A stretch of DNA of 64,000 bases, taken from assembly GCA_002427735.1 (NCBI GenBank), contig DIYP01000016.1, positions 372,001-436,000 on the forward strand. Direction: 5' to 3'. The stretch is from Flavobacteriales bacterium UBA6051. GTDB taxonomy: Bacteria; Bacteroidota; Bacteroidia; Flavobacteriales_D; Crocinitomicaceae. A program made the position numbers and the translations under genes. This document shows positions 43,363 through 53,800 of the stretch, piece after piece; positions within the stretch are counted from its first letter, which is position 1; the number at the start of each line of letters is the position of its first letter. The notes beneath the pieces are model-generated. The model was not told where the DNA came from and ran no database searches. It worked only from the letters and a program-made list of their open reading frames with translations.

Positions 43363-46300
43363 CTATTGTACTCCGGCAAGGTTAAATCTTAGACGTAACC
43401 CAGCATTTAAATTTCCTGTTGGGTAAGACGTCGCGATCTTCGGTGTATTTAATGTCTGATCGTAATACAACATTACTGTCAAATAACGTGATAGGTTATA
43501 ATCTGCAGATGCCTTAATCGATATTACTTTCTGACCTGCCGTTGCCTGATCTGTTTCTTCAACTACCTTTCTAATAACCGTAAGGTTGTCACGGAAAGAC
43601 ATATCGAAGCGAATATTTACAGGACTTGGTTCTACATCCCATTTCTTGAACGGAAGCTTCACCTTATTGAATTTATAACCTACACCAATTACCCACTCCT
43701 CACCAAGTACTTCAGTAACCTGGTTATTGTTAAGTGATAACGTAGAGTTACGGTCCTTCTTATACTCAAACTTCGTGATCAATCCTTGTCCTTTAACCAC
43801 CCATGTAGCATCAAATCCGATTAACGGAGAGAAACGTTCTGAGATGGTTACGTTTTGAACTTGCATCGATGCAATGAAATTCTGATTTAAGTCTCTAGCA
43901 ACAGCGTTTCCATCTGAATCAAACTCAGCCAATAAGTTTGTTTGCATCCCTGAAATGCTCACAGTAGAGTTGTATGCATGGCGCAGTACGAAGTTTCTCA
44001 CATGCTTCTTCAAGAACTTGAACTTTTTCAATCCATTATAGTTCACCGACCAATTTGGAAGTGGCGTGTTCTTCAATGGATTCACATTCTTTTGATTAAT
44101 TCCTCTATTCGTGTAAGATGTAAGGAATGCTCCCAGTACGACTTCTTGTTGCGTTCCTCCATACCCGTCATAGTATCCTGAACTTAACAATGCTGAATTA
44201 GGATTCTGCTCTCCTAAAATTCGCGATACCTCCGCTCTGTTGTCTAATAAACTCTGGAACACAGACGACTGATAACCTTCTCCCAATGTAGTAAATGCTG
44301 AACCTATCGAAACATTTGAATAAGTGAGTGTAGAAACTTCTACACGACTTTGACTTTCATGATCATCTGTTATTGGGTTGTATCGATAGAACTCACCAAT
44401 ATTTGTTTGGAAGTTTCTCGTCACCGTCAATTCCACTGAAACGTCTTTAATAGGCTCTAAGGTTGCCGAAAGACGTAAGTTCTTAGAGTGTGAAGTCGTG
44501 AACTGCTGGTTGATGTTTTCGTTCTGTACCAACCAACCATTGTTATCCGCTGTTCTAGCAACATTATATCCAGTTTCTCTACCCCAAAGATCATAGCGCT
44601 GACGACCGAAGATAAATCCGCTCATTTCAGTATCAAAACTAGGACTAAATCCAAGTACAGAAGTTCGTTGATTGTATCCAGGAAGCATCGTCCCATCAGT
44701 CAAGGCATAAGTTCCAGAAACATTTCGCACGGTCATTAACAATCTAGCCGCGAAACCAGCCACTGGGTTTACTTTTTTCTTCGCACGTTCCTTCTTCTTC
44801 TGATCACGTTTTTGCTTTCTTCGATAACGCTTGTTCTTACGATTGTATTGACGTAATTCCTTCTTCGTCATCTCTTCCAGCGGCTTGTCTGGTTCAAGAT
44901 CTTTGATTACCAAGCTACCTGTACCTTTGTCTCCACTACCAGAATCAGACCTTGTTGAACTTACGGCAGATCCTCTCCTATTTCCAGTTGATCGACCTCC
45001 GCTATTTACCTTTTTGAAGAAAGGAATTTTGTTGTACAAATTGGTAAAGTTTGCCTGTCCAGTCATATTGATGTTTCGACTATTCTGGATCGTGTTACCA
45101 AACTCTGATTGTCCTAACGGAGCGCGCTGCCAGTTGTAGTTTGCTGAATATTTAATGCTTGCATTTATCCAATCCGTCGCAGGGATTTTATCCAATGGAA
45201 GCGTATAATTCAAACTCCAGTTGTGTGCGTAGTCCATTGTTGTACCAAGTGTATTCATCTGGTGACCAATAGTATCTACGAAATTTCTATATCCAGCTAC
45301 GGAAACTGAATCTCCCTTGCGATCGACACGATCATTATTTTCTGCAAAAATTGCACGATTCGAAGCCGAGAAATTGAATTTTAACTTCTTTGTTAAGTCA
45401 TACGCTAAACCATAATCTCTATTCCAATTGAAGCGCTTAACAACGACTGGAAGGAATTCGTAATCAGGCACAAGGTTATTTCGTACCTGACGTTCATTGT
45501 AACTTCTCAACATGTCTGTAGAGAAACTAATATTTTTAGGTTTCCAGAAGAAATTGGCATCTCGAATCAATCCCCACCACTTCGATTTCTTCATGAACTT
45601 GATCTTCTTGAACGGTGTCAGTGGTTTTGAGTTAAATGCATAGTTATAATTCAGACCACCATTCCAAGTCTTTGTACGATCTGACTTCGTATTGAAATCA
45701 CGGAAGAAATCTTCTGCATAAGAATAATTAGCTGACCAGTTAGAAATTCTCCAGAACCTTGGAGTGGCTCCTGCCCTCATTTCTTTGCGGACATTGGTGA
45801 AATTGTATGACTTGCGTTCCGTAAATTCTTGACCCAATTTAGCACGCTCACGTCGTGTCGCGCCGTCATAGTCCTTCAACTTAATATCTGGATTAAATGG
45901 ATCAAATTCAGGGTTGATAATTCCAAGCGAGTACCCATAGAAGAATGGAAGCGAAACCTTAGCTCTTTTTCCAAAGAATTGACCCAATTGAACATTTGCA
46001 TTCATATCGAATCCAATCTGCTCAAAACGTTGTCGGTCTTGTACTCGACTATCCACAGCGCCCCAGTTGATTCCAGCATAGTTACCAGACATATTGAGGT
46101 TGGCAAAATCAGCAAATTGAACCTGCATTTGGGCCGTTGCAGCCGAACCACCTTCACTGATGAAATCCGTCAAGCGTAACTCATTAACCCAAATGATTGC
46201 ACAATGTTCTTGACCATCATCAGACCAGCCATCAAGTGCATGCGAATTTTCGTGCGGGTTACGCACCCCAATCATTACTGTTCTAAGTCCCTGTAAGTTT

Positions 46301-49300
46301 GGATTACCTTTTACACGCAGCATGCGATCTGTATCAGAGTCATACGCTTCATATTCCAATACATATGATACACCTGCCGAACCAGATTCAATCAGTTGGT
46401 TACGCTCCTTTTTCAGGTTCAATAAGTCGTCAAATACGATCTCTACGAAATCTTCTTCCGGCCAAATTTGATCGTCAGCAGTTGCTCCCCATTCAGTGAC
46501 CTTCAAAGGCAATTCGTATTCGTAGTAGTTGTCCGTGAAGTCAGTCCCAAGACGCATAAAGAGTGTCAAATCTTCATCATCTAACGGCTTTGATGGATCC
46601 ATTTCCTCAGCATGAACAAACATCTTCAACTTCTTGTATGCGCGAACATCAAACTGAACGTTTCTGTAGGCTGCTCTTGCATCTCCATCCTGAAGATCGC
46701 ATACTTCAAGACTTAATGATTGCTCATTCAACAATCGCTGGAACTGCTGTGATGGATCAACTTCCTGATTAATTCCTGGCGGAATTGTATATGGGATTGG
46801 AGAGCGCTTATCATTCTCCTGAATGTTTACAGCACCAATGTTGAACAACGTTAGATTAGGGTCAACCACAACACCTTCACCTGGCTCTGTCAAATCCTCT
46901 AGGTACCTTCTCCACTCCCCTCGGATGAATTCAAGACGACCAAAACGCAATACTACTTCTTCATCAAATCCTTTGAGGAACATACGCATGAAACGTATAG
47001 AACGGAAGTCTGTAATTCCATTAATTTTCTTCTCGAAGTCCTGAATTGGAATTTTGAATTGATACCAACGATCAATAGTACCATCTCCTTTGTCATGCGG
47101 CTGCATGTCAGTAATGTAGTTTCTACCTACTACCATATCAGAAGGTCGTAAACTAATGCGGTATTGGAAGTAACTTTCTGATTCCGACAAGTTATTATCC
47201 TGATTAATATCCTCCAAGTCAGGTGAGTTTGTCGCCATGGTCACATAACCATCTACATTTTCATTAACCGACATTTCCTGCGTAGGTGAATTCCCCTGCA
47301 TACCGTTGAACTTTTTGTAACGTTCAAGGATATCCAACTCTTCGGTGTCATAATCATCATCTAGATAATAATTGTAGTCATCCTGTGATGGGTCTTCAAT
47401 TAACTTCGCCTTGGTATCGGCATCTAATGTTGAATTTTGTACCCAGTTTACAAAGTTTTCAAAATGCAATCGTTCGTCATCATTGTTCCAGCCATCAAGA
47501 CCAATATCTTGATTAATACGAGAGTTCTGATCGTTGTCGAAAGCGTTCACAACAACCTGCTGAGTAGATACGCGAGCCCATATGGTCGTATCCATATCAT
47601 CCGTAACTGAAGTTCCCGTTGGAGAATTTCCGCTCTCGAAAGATTTACGCGAATCTGGAAGGATATCCTCAGAAATGTTACCAAGGTTAAAATACAAGTC
47701 TCCACCGCTGTGAATCGAGTTCGGGTCTACATTTTCAGCATCCTCATTGAAAGGATCTAACATCCAGAATTGGATGTATTCAATATTCGTTTGCTCAAAA
47801 TCATTCGTAGTTAATGCACGCATGATTCCACCCCAACGATTCTCAGGATTGATAAACGTCCCATCTGGATTTACAGTGTTCGTTGTATCATAGTTATACA
47901 TCCCACGCTCCTTCGGATAGTAAGCCAATTCTAAAGGTGTCGCATTTAAGATTGCACCATACTCAGGATTCCACCCAGGCATAAATTCCTGCTGGTTAAT
48001 GGCACGCATTCGACTATCCGCCAACATTTCAGGGTCTTCTGCAATGTGCTGAGGCGTCTGAGCCTGACTTTGGTAGAATATTGGATCAATAACATACCAT
48101 GCCGTTTTTGATCGCTTAAATCCTGCGGACAAATCGGTAGCCGTCGCTTCTGGGAACAAATCCGGTTGTCCCTTTGGTATTGACGCCAAGTGCCAAGAAG
48201 CAATCGATTTCAAGTCGATCATACTCTGTGCTCCCTCAAAATCATCGATATAAGAAGTTCCATTTCGCTCAATTGCTCTTGGTTGACCAGGAATCAAATG
48301 CGCAAATTCACCACTAAATGAGAACGTGGACTTTTCTTTCGTGGATATTACTGGTAACATGTCTACCAGTTTTGTCAGGAACGGAACATCCGTGCGGTAT
48401 TGGAAGTCCAAACCAATAACGTTGTTCTTGTATGGCTCCGTACCAATATCTACTTTCTGTGTAACTGGACGTTCCATCATTCTCATCCATGTTGCACCAA
48501 TATTCAATCGATCGCCAAAACGATGACTTACCCTAGCACCAAATAGCGATTTCGACTGGAATCCAAAGACTGAGTTACTTTCTACAGAAATCTTAATCGG
48601 TGTATTTGATTCAAGAATTCCGGTATTCAGTATTTTTACTCGTCCAAGGTTATAATCAACAGTAAAGTCTACCCCTTCCGTCAAGCGAATACCACCAGCT
48701 GTAACAGTCACCGAACCTTCAGGAACATTTAATGTATTCAAAGGAATATCAGAACTTACCGAAGACTGGTATTCTCCTCTGAATGAGAATCTATTCTTAC
48801 TTGGAATCTGCTGAGCAGCTGTCTGTGTCGAATCATATAATTCCGTATAGGCAACTCGGTCAATTACAACCTGCGGCACACCGGCATCTGACAGCTTATT
48901 TACCAATGTCTGACCAAAAGGCTCAACAGTAGAGAAGTACACTCGTCCATTTCGTGTGTTAATGGTACCACCATTTTCCGCTCGGTTTCCATTAAATGTT
49001 ATCGGAACAAAATCGAAAACACCATCAGAAAAAGGCTGATTCGTTTGGTTGATTTTATCCATTTCCAGTAACGTCACCAGCTGAACATCTGATAATGCCT
49101 GAATAGCAGGGTCAGTTGGTGGGTCTGGGTCAAGACCTTCACTTGGGAAGAATGGTACCAATAAAGATGTTGCTGGGTTGTTATACAACATGTCCAGTCT
49201 GAATCCTTGCTGATCTACCTGATAAGCTCCGATCGAATAAACGTTCTTCATCATCAGGTCCCACACCTTGTTCTTTGGATTCGTCAAGGTAGGTTTCAAT

Positions 49301-50742
49301 AATTTCAAGAATAACGCATCTTGTCCTGCAATTCCATCTGTAGAAAATTCACCTACTTGGTATGTTTCTCCTCGGTATGTGTATTCATAAGCTACAGCCA
49401 GTACCTCATCATTGTTCAATGGTAAATTCAACGAGATAAACCCTAACTGCGCGTTGTATGAGAATTCTTGTTCTGTAAGCTTTCGTGCATTTTCAACTTT
49501 CTCGTAGTGAATTGCCTGCTCGAATGGCCCAGGTGAAACACCCTGAGCGGTTAAGGCTGATACAGCATTGGAAAATCCTCGAACAAGCGGTTGCGTTGTA
49601 ATCCAGGAATAAAGTCCGTTTGCATCATTCAATGGTAAGTTCTCTGGGTTAGGCCCTGCAGAACCTGGAGCCGCTCCCGGGCTTCCTTGCCAGTTTGCAG
49701 GGTCAGCCTCTCCAAGATCGGCAAATGCAATAATATTTCGTGTGTTTTCCGTGTTATTCGTTCGGTTAGTCAACCAAACCTCCATTCGGGTAATATTAAT
49801 CGTAGAGTTCACAATCGGAATGGTCTTCATTCCTTCATCATAATGATCTCTGTGATACATGTTCGTGAAGTAGTGTCTGTTCACTTCATAGTTGTCAGCA
49901 CCCAATTCGAACGTTTGTATCTGTGCACCACCTTCAATGTTTATCTCAGTTTTCTTTCCTTTTGATGATGCGGCTATCAGATCAACTGTCGTATTACCAA
50001 ATCTCAACTTGGTCGTTGCACCAAATAACGTTTGAGAACCCTGAATAAGTGATGTCGGTAGCTCTAGTGCCACATTACCTAATGCGATCGATTGCACAAT
50101 CTGATCTTCGTTTCCAGTATACTCCAGTTTGGAAACGTTGTCAAAATCGAAAGCCGCCTGCGTATTGTAACTAACCCCTAACTTTAACTTCGTTCCTATT
50201 TGCCCAACCAGGTTCAAGTTAATCTGTTGATCAAAATCAAACCGTGTGATTTTACGTTGACGAACAGGAATCAATGGGTTATCATAGCGTGATGAATTTA
50301 CACCAAAGGACAACTCAACACTTCCTTGAGGACGTATCGTAATTTGATCTGAACCAAAGAAGTTTTCAAATAATTTACTCGGGATTTTGATTGGAAACTC
50401 GAGTGGCTGGTTTTCTGCCGTTTGCTCATCGATCTTTTCTTTCCAATTCTCACGGAGAGATTTCTGACGCTCGTATTCAAGATACTCTTCCAAGGTCATC
50501 ATGGAAGGATTTCGATAATACAATCCAGAAGCTCCTATAGTTTCTTTAAACACATACGTTCCCGTCACAGGATCGTAAACAATCGTTTGTTCCACCGAAC
50601 TCGGATCTCCTAAATCAAAGCTCTGATCATTTGTCTGCGTAGGATCTACGTTATTTTGAATAGGAAACACAAGAGTCGTATCATCCCCTTGTCCATAACT
50701 CAATGCAACAAAAAGCAGCAGGAAGCATGCTGTTAGTTTCAT
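43363..50742 (-). CDS. sprA: T9SS translocon outer-membrane protein SprA
   Basis: The large beta-barrel translocon that exports T9SS cargo across the outer membrane (SprA in Flavobacterium, Sov in Porphyromonas). Starting at the ATG at 50742 (a TTG at 50766 is a worse choice) the protein has 2459 residues, normal for the family. It has a signal peptide ending SYGQ and long stretches of SprA N-type sequence, such as TFSFSGEFAHLIPGQPRAI and DDFEGAQSMIDLKSIASWHLA, with Asn/Ser/Thr-rich beta strands to the C-terminus (LRLRFNLAG). Residues about 1955-1992 form a very basic stretch (KRYRRKQKRDQKKKERAKKK). It lies directly after ruvA, an arrangement common in Bacteroidota, and serves the four T9SS cargo proteins seen here. 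Confidence 0.96.
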   Translation of the reverse strand: MKLTACFLLLFVALSYGQGDDTTLVFPIQNNVDPTQTNDQSFDLGDPSSVEQTIVYDPVTGTYVFKETIGASGLYYRNPSMMTLEEYLEYERQKSLRENWKEKIDEQTAENQPLEFPIKIPSKLFENFFGSDQITIRPQGSVELSFGVNSSRYDNPLIPVRQRKITRFDFDQQINLNLVGQIGTKLKLGVSYNTQAAFDFDNVSKLEYTGNEDQIVQSIALGNVALELPTSLIQGSQTLFGATTKLRFGNTTVDLIAASSKGKKTEINIEGGAQIQTFELGADNYEVNRHYFTNMYHRDHYDEGMKTIPIVNSTINITRMEVWLTNRTNNTENTRNIIAFADLGEADPANWQGSPGAAPGSAGPNPENLPLNDANGLYSWITTQPLVRGFSNAVSALTAQGVSPGPFEQAIHYEKVENARKLTEQEFSYNAQLGFISLNLPLNNDEVLAVAYEYTYRGETYQVGEFSTDGIAGQDALFLKLLKPTLTNPKNKVWDLMMKNVYSIGAYQVDQQGFRLDMLYNNPATSLLVPFFPSEGLDPDPPTDPAIQALSDVQLVTLLEMDKINQTNQPFSDGVFDFVPITFNGNRAENGGTINTRNGRVYFSTVEPFGQTLVNKLSDAGVPQVVIDRVAYTELYDSTQTAAQQIPSKNRFSFRGEYQSSVSSDIPLNTLNVPEGSVTVTAGGIRLTEGVDFTVDYNLGRVKILNTGILESNTPIKISVESNSVFGFQSKSLFGARVSHRFGDRLNIGATWMRMMERPVTQKVDIGTEPYKNNVIGLDFQYRTDVPFLTKLVDMLPVISTKEKSTFSFSGEFAHLIPGQPRAIERNGTSYIDDFEGAQSMIDLKSIASWHLASIPKGQPDLFPEATATDLSAGFKRSKTAWYVIDPIFYQSQAQTPQHIAEDPEMLADSRMRAINQQEFMPGWNPEYGAILNATPLELAYYPKERGMYNYDTTNTVNPDGTFINPENRWGGIMRALTTNDFEQTNIEYIQFWMLDPFNEDAENVDPNSIHSGGDLYFNLGNISEDILPDSRKSFESGNSPTGTSVTDDMDTTIWARVSTQQVVVNAFDNDQNSRINQDIGLDGWNNDDERLHFENFVNWVQNSTLDADTKAKLIEDPSQDDYNYYLDDDYDTEELDILERYKKFNGMQGNSPTQEMSVNENVDGYVTMATNSPDLEDINQDNNLSESESYFQYRISLRPSDMVVGRNYITDMQPHDKGDGTIDRWYQFKIPIQDFEKKINGITDFRSIRFMRMFLKGFDEEVVLRFGRLEFIRGEWRRYLEDLTEPGEGVVVDPNLTLFNIGAVNIQENDKRSPIPYTIPPGINQEVDPSQQFQRLLNEQSLSLEVCDLQDGDARAAYRNVQFDVRAYKKLKMFVHAEEMDPSKPLDDEDLTLFMRLGTDFTDNYYEYELPLKVTEWGATADDQIWPEEDFVEIVFDDLLNLKKERNQLIESGSAGVSYVLEYEAYDSDTDRMLRVKGNPNLQGLRTVMIGVRNPHENSHALDGWSDDGQEHCAIIWVNELRLTDFISEGGSAATAQMQVQFADFANLNMSGNYAGINWGAVDSRVQDRQRFEQIGFDMNANVQLGQFFGKRAKVSLPFFYGYSLGIINPEFDPFNPDIKLKDYDGATRRERAKLGQEFTERKSYNFTNVRKEMRAGATPRFWRISNWSANYSYAEDFFRDFNTKSDRTKTWNGGLNYNYAFNSKPLTPFKKIKFMKKSKWWGLIRDANFFWKPKNISFSTDMLRSYNERQVRNNLVPDYEFLPVVVKRFNWNRDYGLAYDLTKKLKFNFSASNRAIFAENNDRVDRKGDSVSVAGYRNFVDTIGHQMNTLGTTMDYAHNWSLNYTLPLDKIPATDWINASIKYSANYNWQRAPLGQSEFGNTIQNSRNINMTGQANFTNLYNKIPFFKKVNSGGRSTGNRRGSAVSSTRSDSGSGDKGTGSLVIKDLEPDKPLEEMTKKELRQYNRKNKRYRRKQKRDQKKKERAKKKVNPVAGFAARLLMTVRNVSGTYALTDGTMLPGYNQRTSVLGFSPSFDTEMSGFIFGRQRYDLWGRETGYNVARTADNNGWLVQNENINQQFTTSHSKNLRLSATLEPIKDVSVELTVTRNFQTNIGEFYRYNPITDDHESQSRVEVSTLTYSNVSIGSAFTTLGEGYQSSVFQSLLDNRAEVSRILGEQNPNSALLSSGYYDGYGGTQQEVVLGAFLTSYTNRGINQKNVNPLKNTPLPNWSVNYNGLKKFKFLKKHVRNFVLRHAYNSTVSISGMQTNLLAEFDSDGNAVARDLNQNFIASMQVQNVTISERFSPLIGFDATWVVKGQGLITKFEYKKDRNSTLSLNNNQVTEVLGEEWVIGVGYKFNKVKLPFKKWDVEPSPVNIRFDMSFRDNLTVIRKVVEETDQATAGQKVISIKASADYNLSRYLTVMLYYDQTLNTPKIATSYPTGNLNAGLRLRFNLAGVQ

Positions 50743-50768
50743 ATGTAGTAATTCGGCCCGTTTCAAAT

Positions 50769-51344
50769 TTATAGTACTTTAAGCGCTTCTTTAATTAATT
50801 GTTCGACAGACTCTTCACCGGTACTGATTTTATCAATAGCCTTTTCCGCTGTTTTCTTATCGAATCCCAAAGAAACCAATGCTGTTAACGCATCAAATTG
50901 ATTTGTATTGTTCGTATTGAATATATTTTCAGTCGAAAATGCCATTTTTAACATTTTATCCTTCAAATCGACAATAACACGTTGTGCTGTTTTCGCTCCT
51001 ATACCCTTGATACTCTGGATAGTTTTGACATCCTCATTTTGAATTGCAGACGCAATTTCAGCAGGAATTAATGACGATAACATAATCATTGCTGTATTCG
51101 GTCCAATTCCAGATACAGAAATGAGGTGGTTAAACATCTCTCGCTCCGTCTTGTCAGCAAAACCATACAATATTTGTGCATCTTCTCTAACAATCATTTT
51201 AGTGAATACGTGCACATGTTCATCAGACCCCAAAGCACTGAATGTATTGAGCGATACCTTTACTTCATACCCTACTCCTCCGCAATCGATAATTAAATCA
51301 GTTGGGTTCTTTTCAATCAACCTACCATTCAGTTGTGCTATCAT
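50769..51344 (-). CDS. ruvA: Holliday junction branch migration protein RuvA
   Basis: RuvA binds the four-way junction and loads RuvB. The 191-residue protein has the N-terminal OB fold (MIAQLNGRLIEK, IDCGGVGYEVKV), two helix-hairpin-helix motifs (LISVSGIGPNTAMIML, IQSIKGIGAKTAQRVIVDL) and the C-terminal domain (ALVSLGFDKKTAEKAI) that contacts RuvB. It starts 5 bases after the maeB stop and ends 26 bases before the sprA start codon, so it sits inside the maeB-sprA cluster. Confidence 0.96.
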   Translation of the reverse strand: MIAQLNGRLIEKNPTDLIIDCGGVGYEVKVSLNTFSALGSDEHVHVFTKMIVREDAQILYGFADKTEREMFNHLISVSGIGPNTAMIMLSSLIPAEIASAIQNEDVKTIQSIKGIGAKTAQRVIVDLKDKMLKMAFSTENIFNTNNTNQFDALTALVSLGFDKKTAEKAIDKISTGEESVEQLIKEALKVL

Positions 51345-51349
51345 TTTCT

Positions 51350-53614
51350 TTATTTATTCTGTGCGTCTACAACGGCCACTTTCACCATATTAATAATCTC
51401 ACGTACAGATGATCCCATTTGTAATACATGGATGGATTTGCGCAGTCCAACCAACACAGGACCGATTGCGTCACCCTCCGTCATTTCCTGCAACAACTTG
51501 TACGCTATATTACCAGACGATAAATTTGGGAAAATGAGTGTATTGACTTTTTTATTTGCTAAGGTTGAGAATGAAAATTTCTCATTCATTAGAGCATTAT
51601 TCAATGCGAAATTCGCTTGTACTTCACCGTCAACAACAAGATTAGGTTCAATCTCATGCAAAATTTCAACTGCTTTCGACATTTTATTTGGATCCTCTCC
51701 TGGTGATGAACCAAAGTTGGAATAACTCAACAAAGCAATTCTAGGTGTTACCTTAAACTTTCGAATAGTTTTTGCAACGTTCGCTGTTATCTCAGCAATA
51801 TCTTCCGCAGTTGGATTCAGGTTAATCGTTGTATCCGCCAAGAACAATGGCCCTCTTTTCGTACTTAGGATATACATCCCAGCAATTTTGGTCATGTCCT
51901 TTTGAAGACCTACTGTTTGAATAGCTGGTCGAACAACATCGCGATAATTTCTTGTAATACCGGAAATCATTGCATCGGCATCACCCATCTCAACCATCAT
52001 GGCTCCAAAATGATTACGCTCACGCATAATCTGAATGGCTTCATACTCAGTCATTCCCTTGCGCATGCGCTTTTCAAAGAAGGCTTGTCCGAACGTTTTA
52101 CGGCGTTCTTTTTCCTCCTCTGATTTTGGATCAATAATCTCTACATCCGAAAATTCAAACGCATACTCTTCGATTAAGTCGTGTATGATCCCTTTATTCC
52201 CTAATAGTATTGGGGTTGCTACGCCTTCCTCCCAAGCAGTCTGGGCAGCCTTTAAAATCTTAATGTTATCTGCCTCAGCAAAGACAACGCGCTTTGGAGA
52301 TCGTTGTGCTTTCTCCGTAATATTTCGGATAAGCTTATTATCCAGTCCAAGGCGATTCTTAAGCTCCATTTCATAATCCTCCCAGTTTTCAATGGGATTC
52401 TTCGCAACACCCGAATCCATCGCTGCTTTTGCCACAGCAGGAGCAACATAATAGATCAAGCGTGGATCCAGAGGTTTTGGAATGAACTGTTCACGACCGA
52501 AAGAAATATTTTTCTCACCGTAGGCCTCAATTACCTCCTCAGGGATTGTCTCTTTAGCAAGTGAAGCAATGGCCTTTACCGCAGCAAGCTTCATCTCTTC
52601 GTTAATTGTAGTTGCTCTTACATCAAGTGCACCCCGGAAGATAAATGGGAAACCGAGAACGTTATTTACCTGATTAGGATGATCTGAACGTCCAGTGGCC
52701 ATAATAATATCTTTACGCACTGAAGTAGCATCTTTATATGAAATCTCAGGCTCAGGATTCGCCAGTGCAAAAACAATTGGATCTTTGGCCATGACCTTGA
52801 TCATTTCCTTCGAAACAATTCCACCTCTGGACAGTCCTAAAAAAACATCCGCCTTTTTAAAAGCAGCTTCAAAATCAACCGACTTCTTGTGGCCGGCAAA
52901 TGCACGTTTATTATCTTCCAGTCCTTCCCGACCAGCATGAAGCAGCCCTTTCGAATCAAACATGAAAATGTTTTCTTTCTTTGCACCAAGCGCACAGTAA
53001 AGGCGAGCACATGAAAGTGCTGAGGCTCCCGCCCCAGATACAACAATTTTTACTTTACCAATCTTTTTATTCGCAAGTTCCAATGCATTCAACAATGCCG
53101 CTGAAGAAATAATTGCCGTACCATGCTGGTCATCGTGCATGATAGGAATATCTAATTCTTCTTTTAGTCGTTGTTCTATTTCAAATGCCTCTGGCGCTTT
53201 AATATCCTCCAGGTTAATTCCACCAAATGTTGGAGCAATTGATTTTACGGTTTGTATGAATTGTTCAGGATCATTCGCATCTACTTCAATATCAAAGACG
53301 TCGATGTCCGCAAAAATTTTGAAAAGTAATCCCTTCCCCTCCATCACAGGTTTCGAAGCCATGGGACCAATATCTCCCAGTCCTAACACAGCTGTACCAT
53401 TCGAAATAACCGCCACGAGATTCCCCTTGCTTGTATATTTATAGACGTCTTCAGGCGTCTCAGCAATTTTCAGACAAGGTTCCGCAACTCCAGGCGAATA
53501 GGCCAAAGATAAATCTCGTTGAGATGAATAAGGCTTTGTTGGAATAACTTCAATTTTTCCGGGTTTTCCCGAAGCATGATAGTCGAGTGCGTCTTGTTTT
53601 CTGATTTTCGCCAT
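51350..53614 (-). CDS. maeB: NADP-dependent malic enzyme MaeB
   Basis: Oxidative decarboxylation of malate to pyruvate with NADP. From the ATG at 53614 the protein has 754 residues, typical of the MaeB type: a malic enzyme part (about 1-430; SLAYSPGVAEPCLKI, NGTAVLGLGDIG, DIKAPEAFEIE, VSGAGASALSCARL) followed by a phosphotransacetylase-like domain (about 440-754; FAEADNIKILKAA) that is thought to be regulatory, binding acetyl-CoA. Upstream frame to a GTG at 53662 is unlikely. A TTG-N19-TATCTTTA promoter lies upstream. It is the first gene of the maeB-ruvA-sprA cluster. Confidence 0.96.
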   Translation of the reverse strand: MAKIRKQDALDYHASGKPGKIEVIPTKPYSSQRDLSLAYSPGVAEPCLKIAETPEDVYKYTSKGNLVAVISNGTAVLGLGDIGPMASKPVMEGKGLLFKIFADIDVFDIEVDANDPEQFIQTVKSIAPTFGGINLEDIKAPEAFEIEQRLKEELDIPIMHDDQHGTAIISSAALLNALELANKKIGKVKIVVSGAGASALSCARLYCALGAKKENIFMFDSKGLLHAGREGLEDNKRAFAGHKKSVDFEAAFKKADVFLGLSRGGIVSKEMIKVMAKDPIVFALANPEPEISYKDATSVRKDIIMATGRSDHPNQVNNVLGFPFIFRGALDVRATTINEEMKLAAVKAIASLAKETIPEEVIEAYGEKNISFGREQFIPKPLDPRLIYYVAPAVAKAAMDSGVAKNPIENWEDYEMELKNRLGLDNKLIRNITEKAQRSPKRVVFAEADNIKILKAAQTAWEEGVATPILLGNKGIIHDLIEEYAFEFSDVEIIDPKSEEEKERRKTFGQAFFEKRMRKGMTEYEAIQIMRERNHFGAMMVEMGDADAMISGITRNYRDVVRPAIQTVGLQKDMTKIAGMYILSTKRGPLFLADTTINLNPTAEDIAEITANVAKTIRKFKVTPRIALLSYSNFGSSPGEDPNKMSKAVEILHEIEPNLVVDGEVQANFALNNALMNEKFSFSTLANKKVNTLIFPNLSSGNIAYKLLQEMTEGDAIGPVLVGLRKSIHVLQMGSSVREIINMVKVAVVDAQNK

Positions 53615-53634
53615 ATACGGTCTTTTGAAGCGGA

Positions 53635-53664
53635 TAAAGATACTAAAATGCCCGCGATACACAA
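53635..53664 (-). promoter_or_regulatory. Putative promoter of the maeB-ruvA-sprA cluster
   Basis: TTG (53662-53664), 19 bases, then TATCTTTA (53635-53642) on the minus strand match the TTG-N19-TAnnTTTG pattern with one change. It lies 20 bases before the maeB start. Confidence 0.45.
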
Positions 53665-53726
53665 AGCAAAGACGAAGAGTTCACTTAATTATTCAACTAG
53701 ACCATATGCGTATAGTCCATACAAAC

Positions 53727-53754
53727 AAAAAAGCCAGATCTTTCGATCTGGCTT
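53727..53754 (-). terminator. Rho-independent terminator of the thioredoxin-like T9SS gene
   Basis: A perfect 10-bp stem (53731-53740 with 53745-53754, loop TTTC) is followed on the minus strand by six T residues (53727-53732). It lies about 47 bases after the stop of the gene at 53801. Confidence 0.85.
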
Positions 53755-53800
53755 TCTCTATATTTTTACTTCTATTTCAGAAGTTCTGAATGCTATTCAA

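Noticed and set aside
50743..50766. TTG start of sprA at 50766
   Set aside because: The signal peptide starts directly at the ATG at 50742; the extra eight residues add charged sequence before it.
53615..53662. GTG start of maeB at 53662
   Set aside because: The family starts at MAKIRKQDALDYH; the upstream codons contain the predicted promoter.
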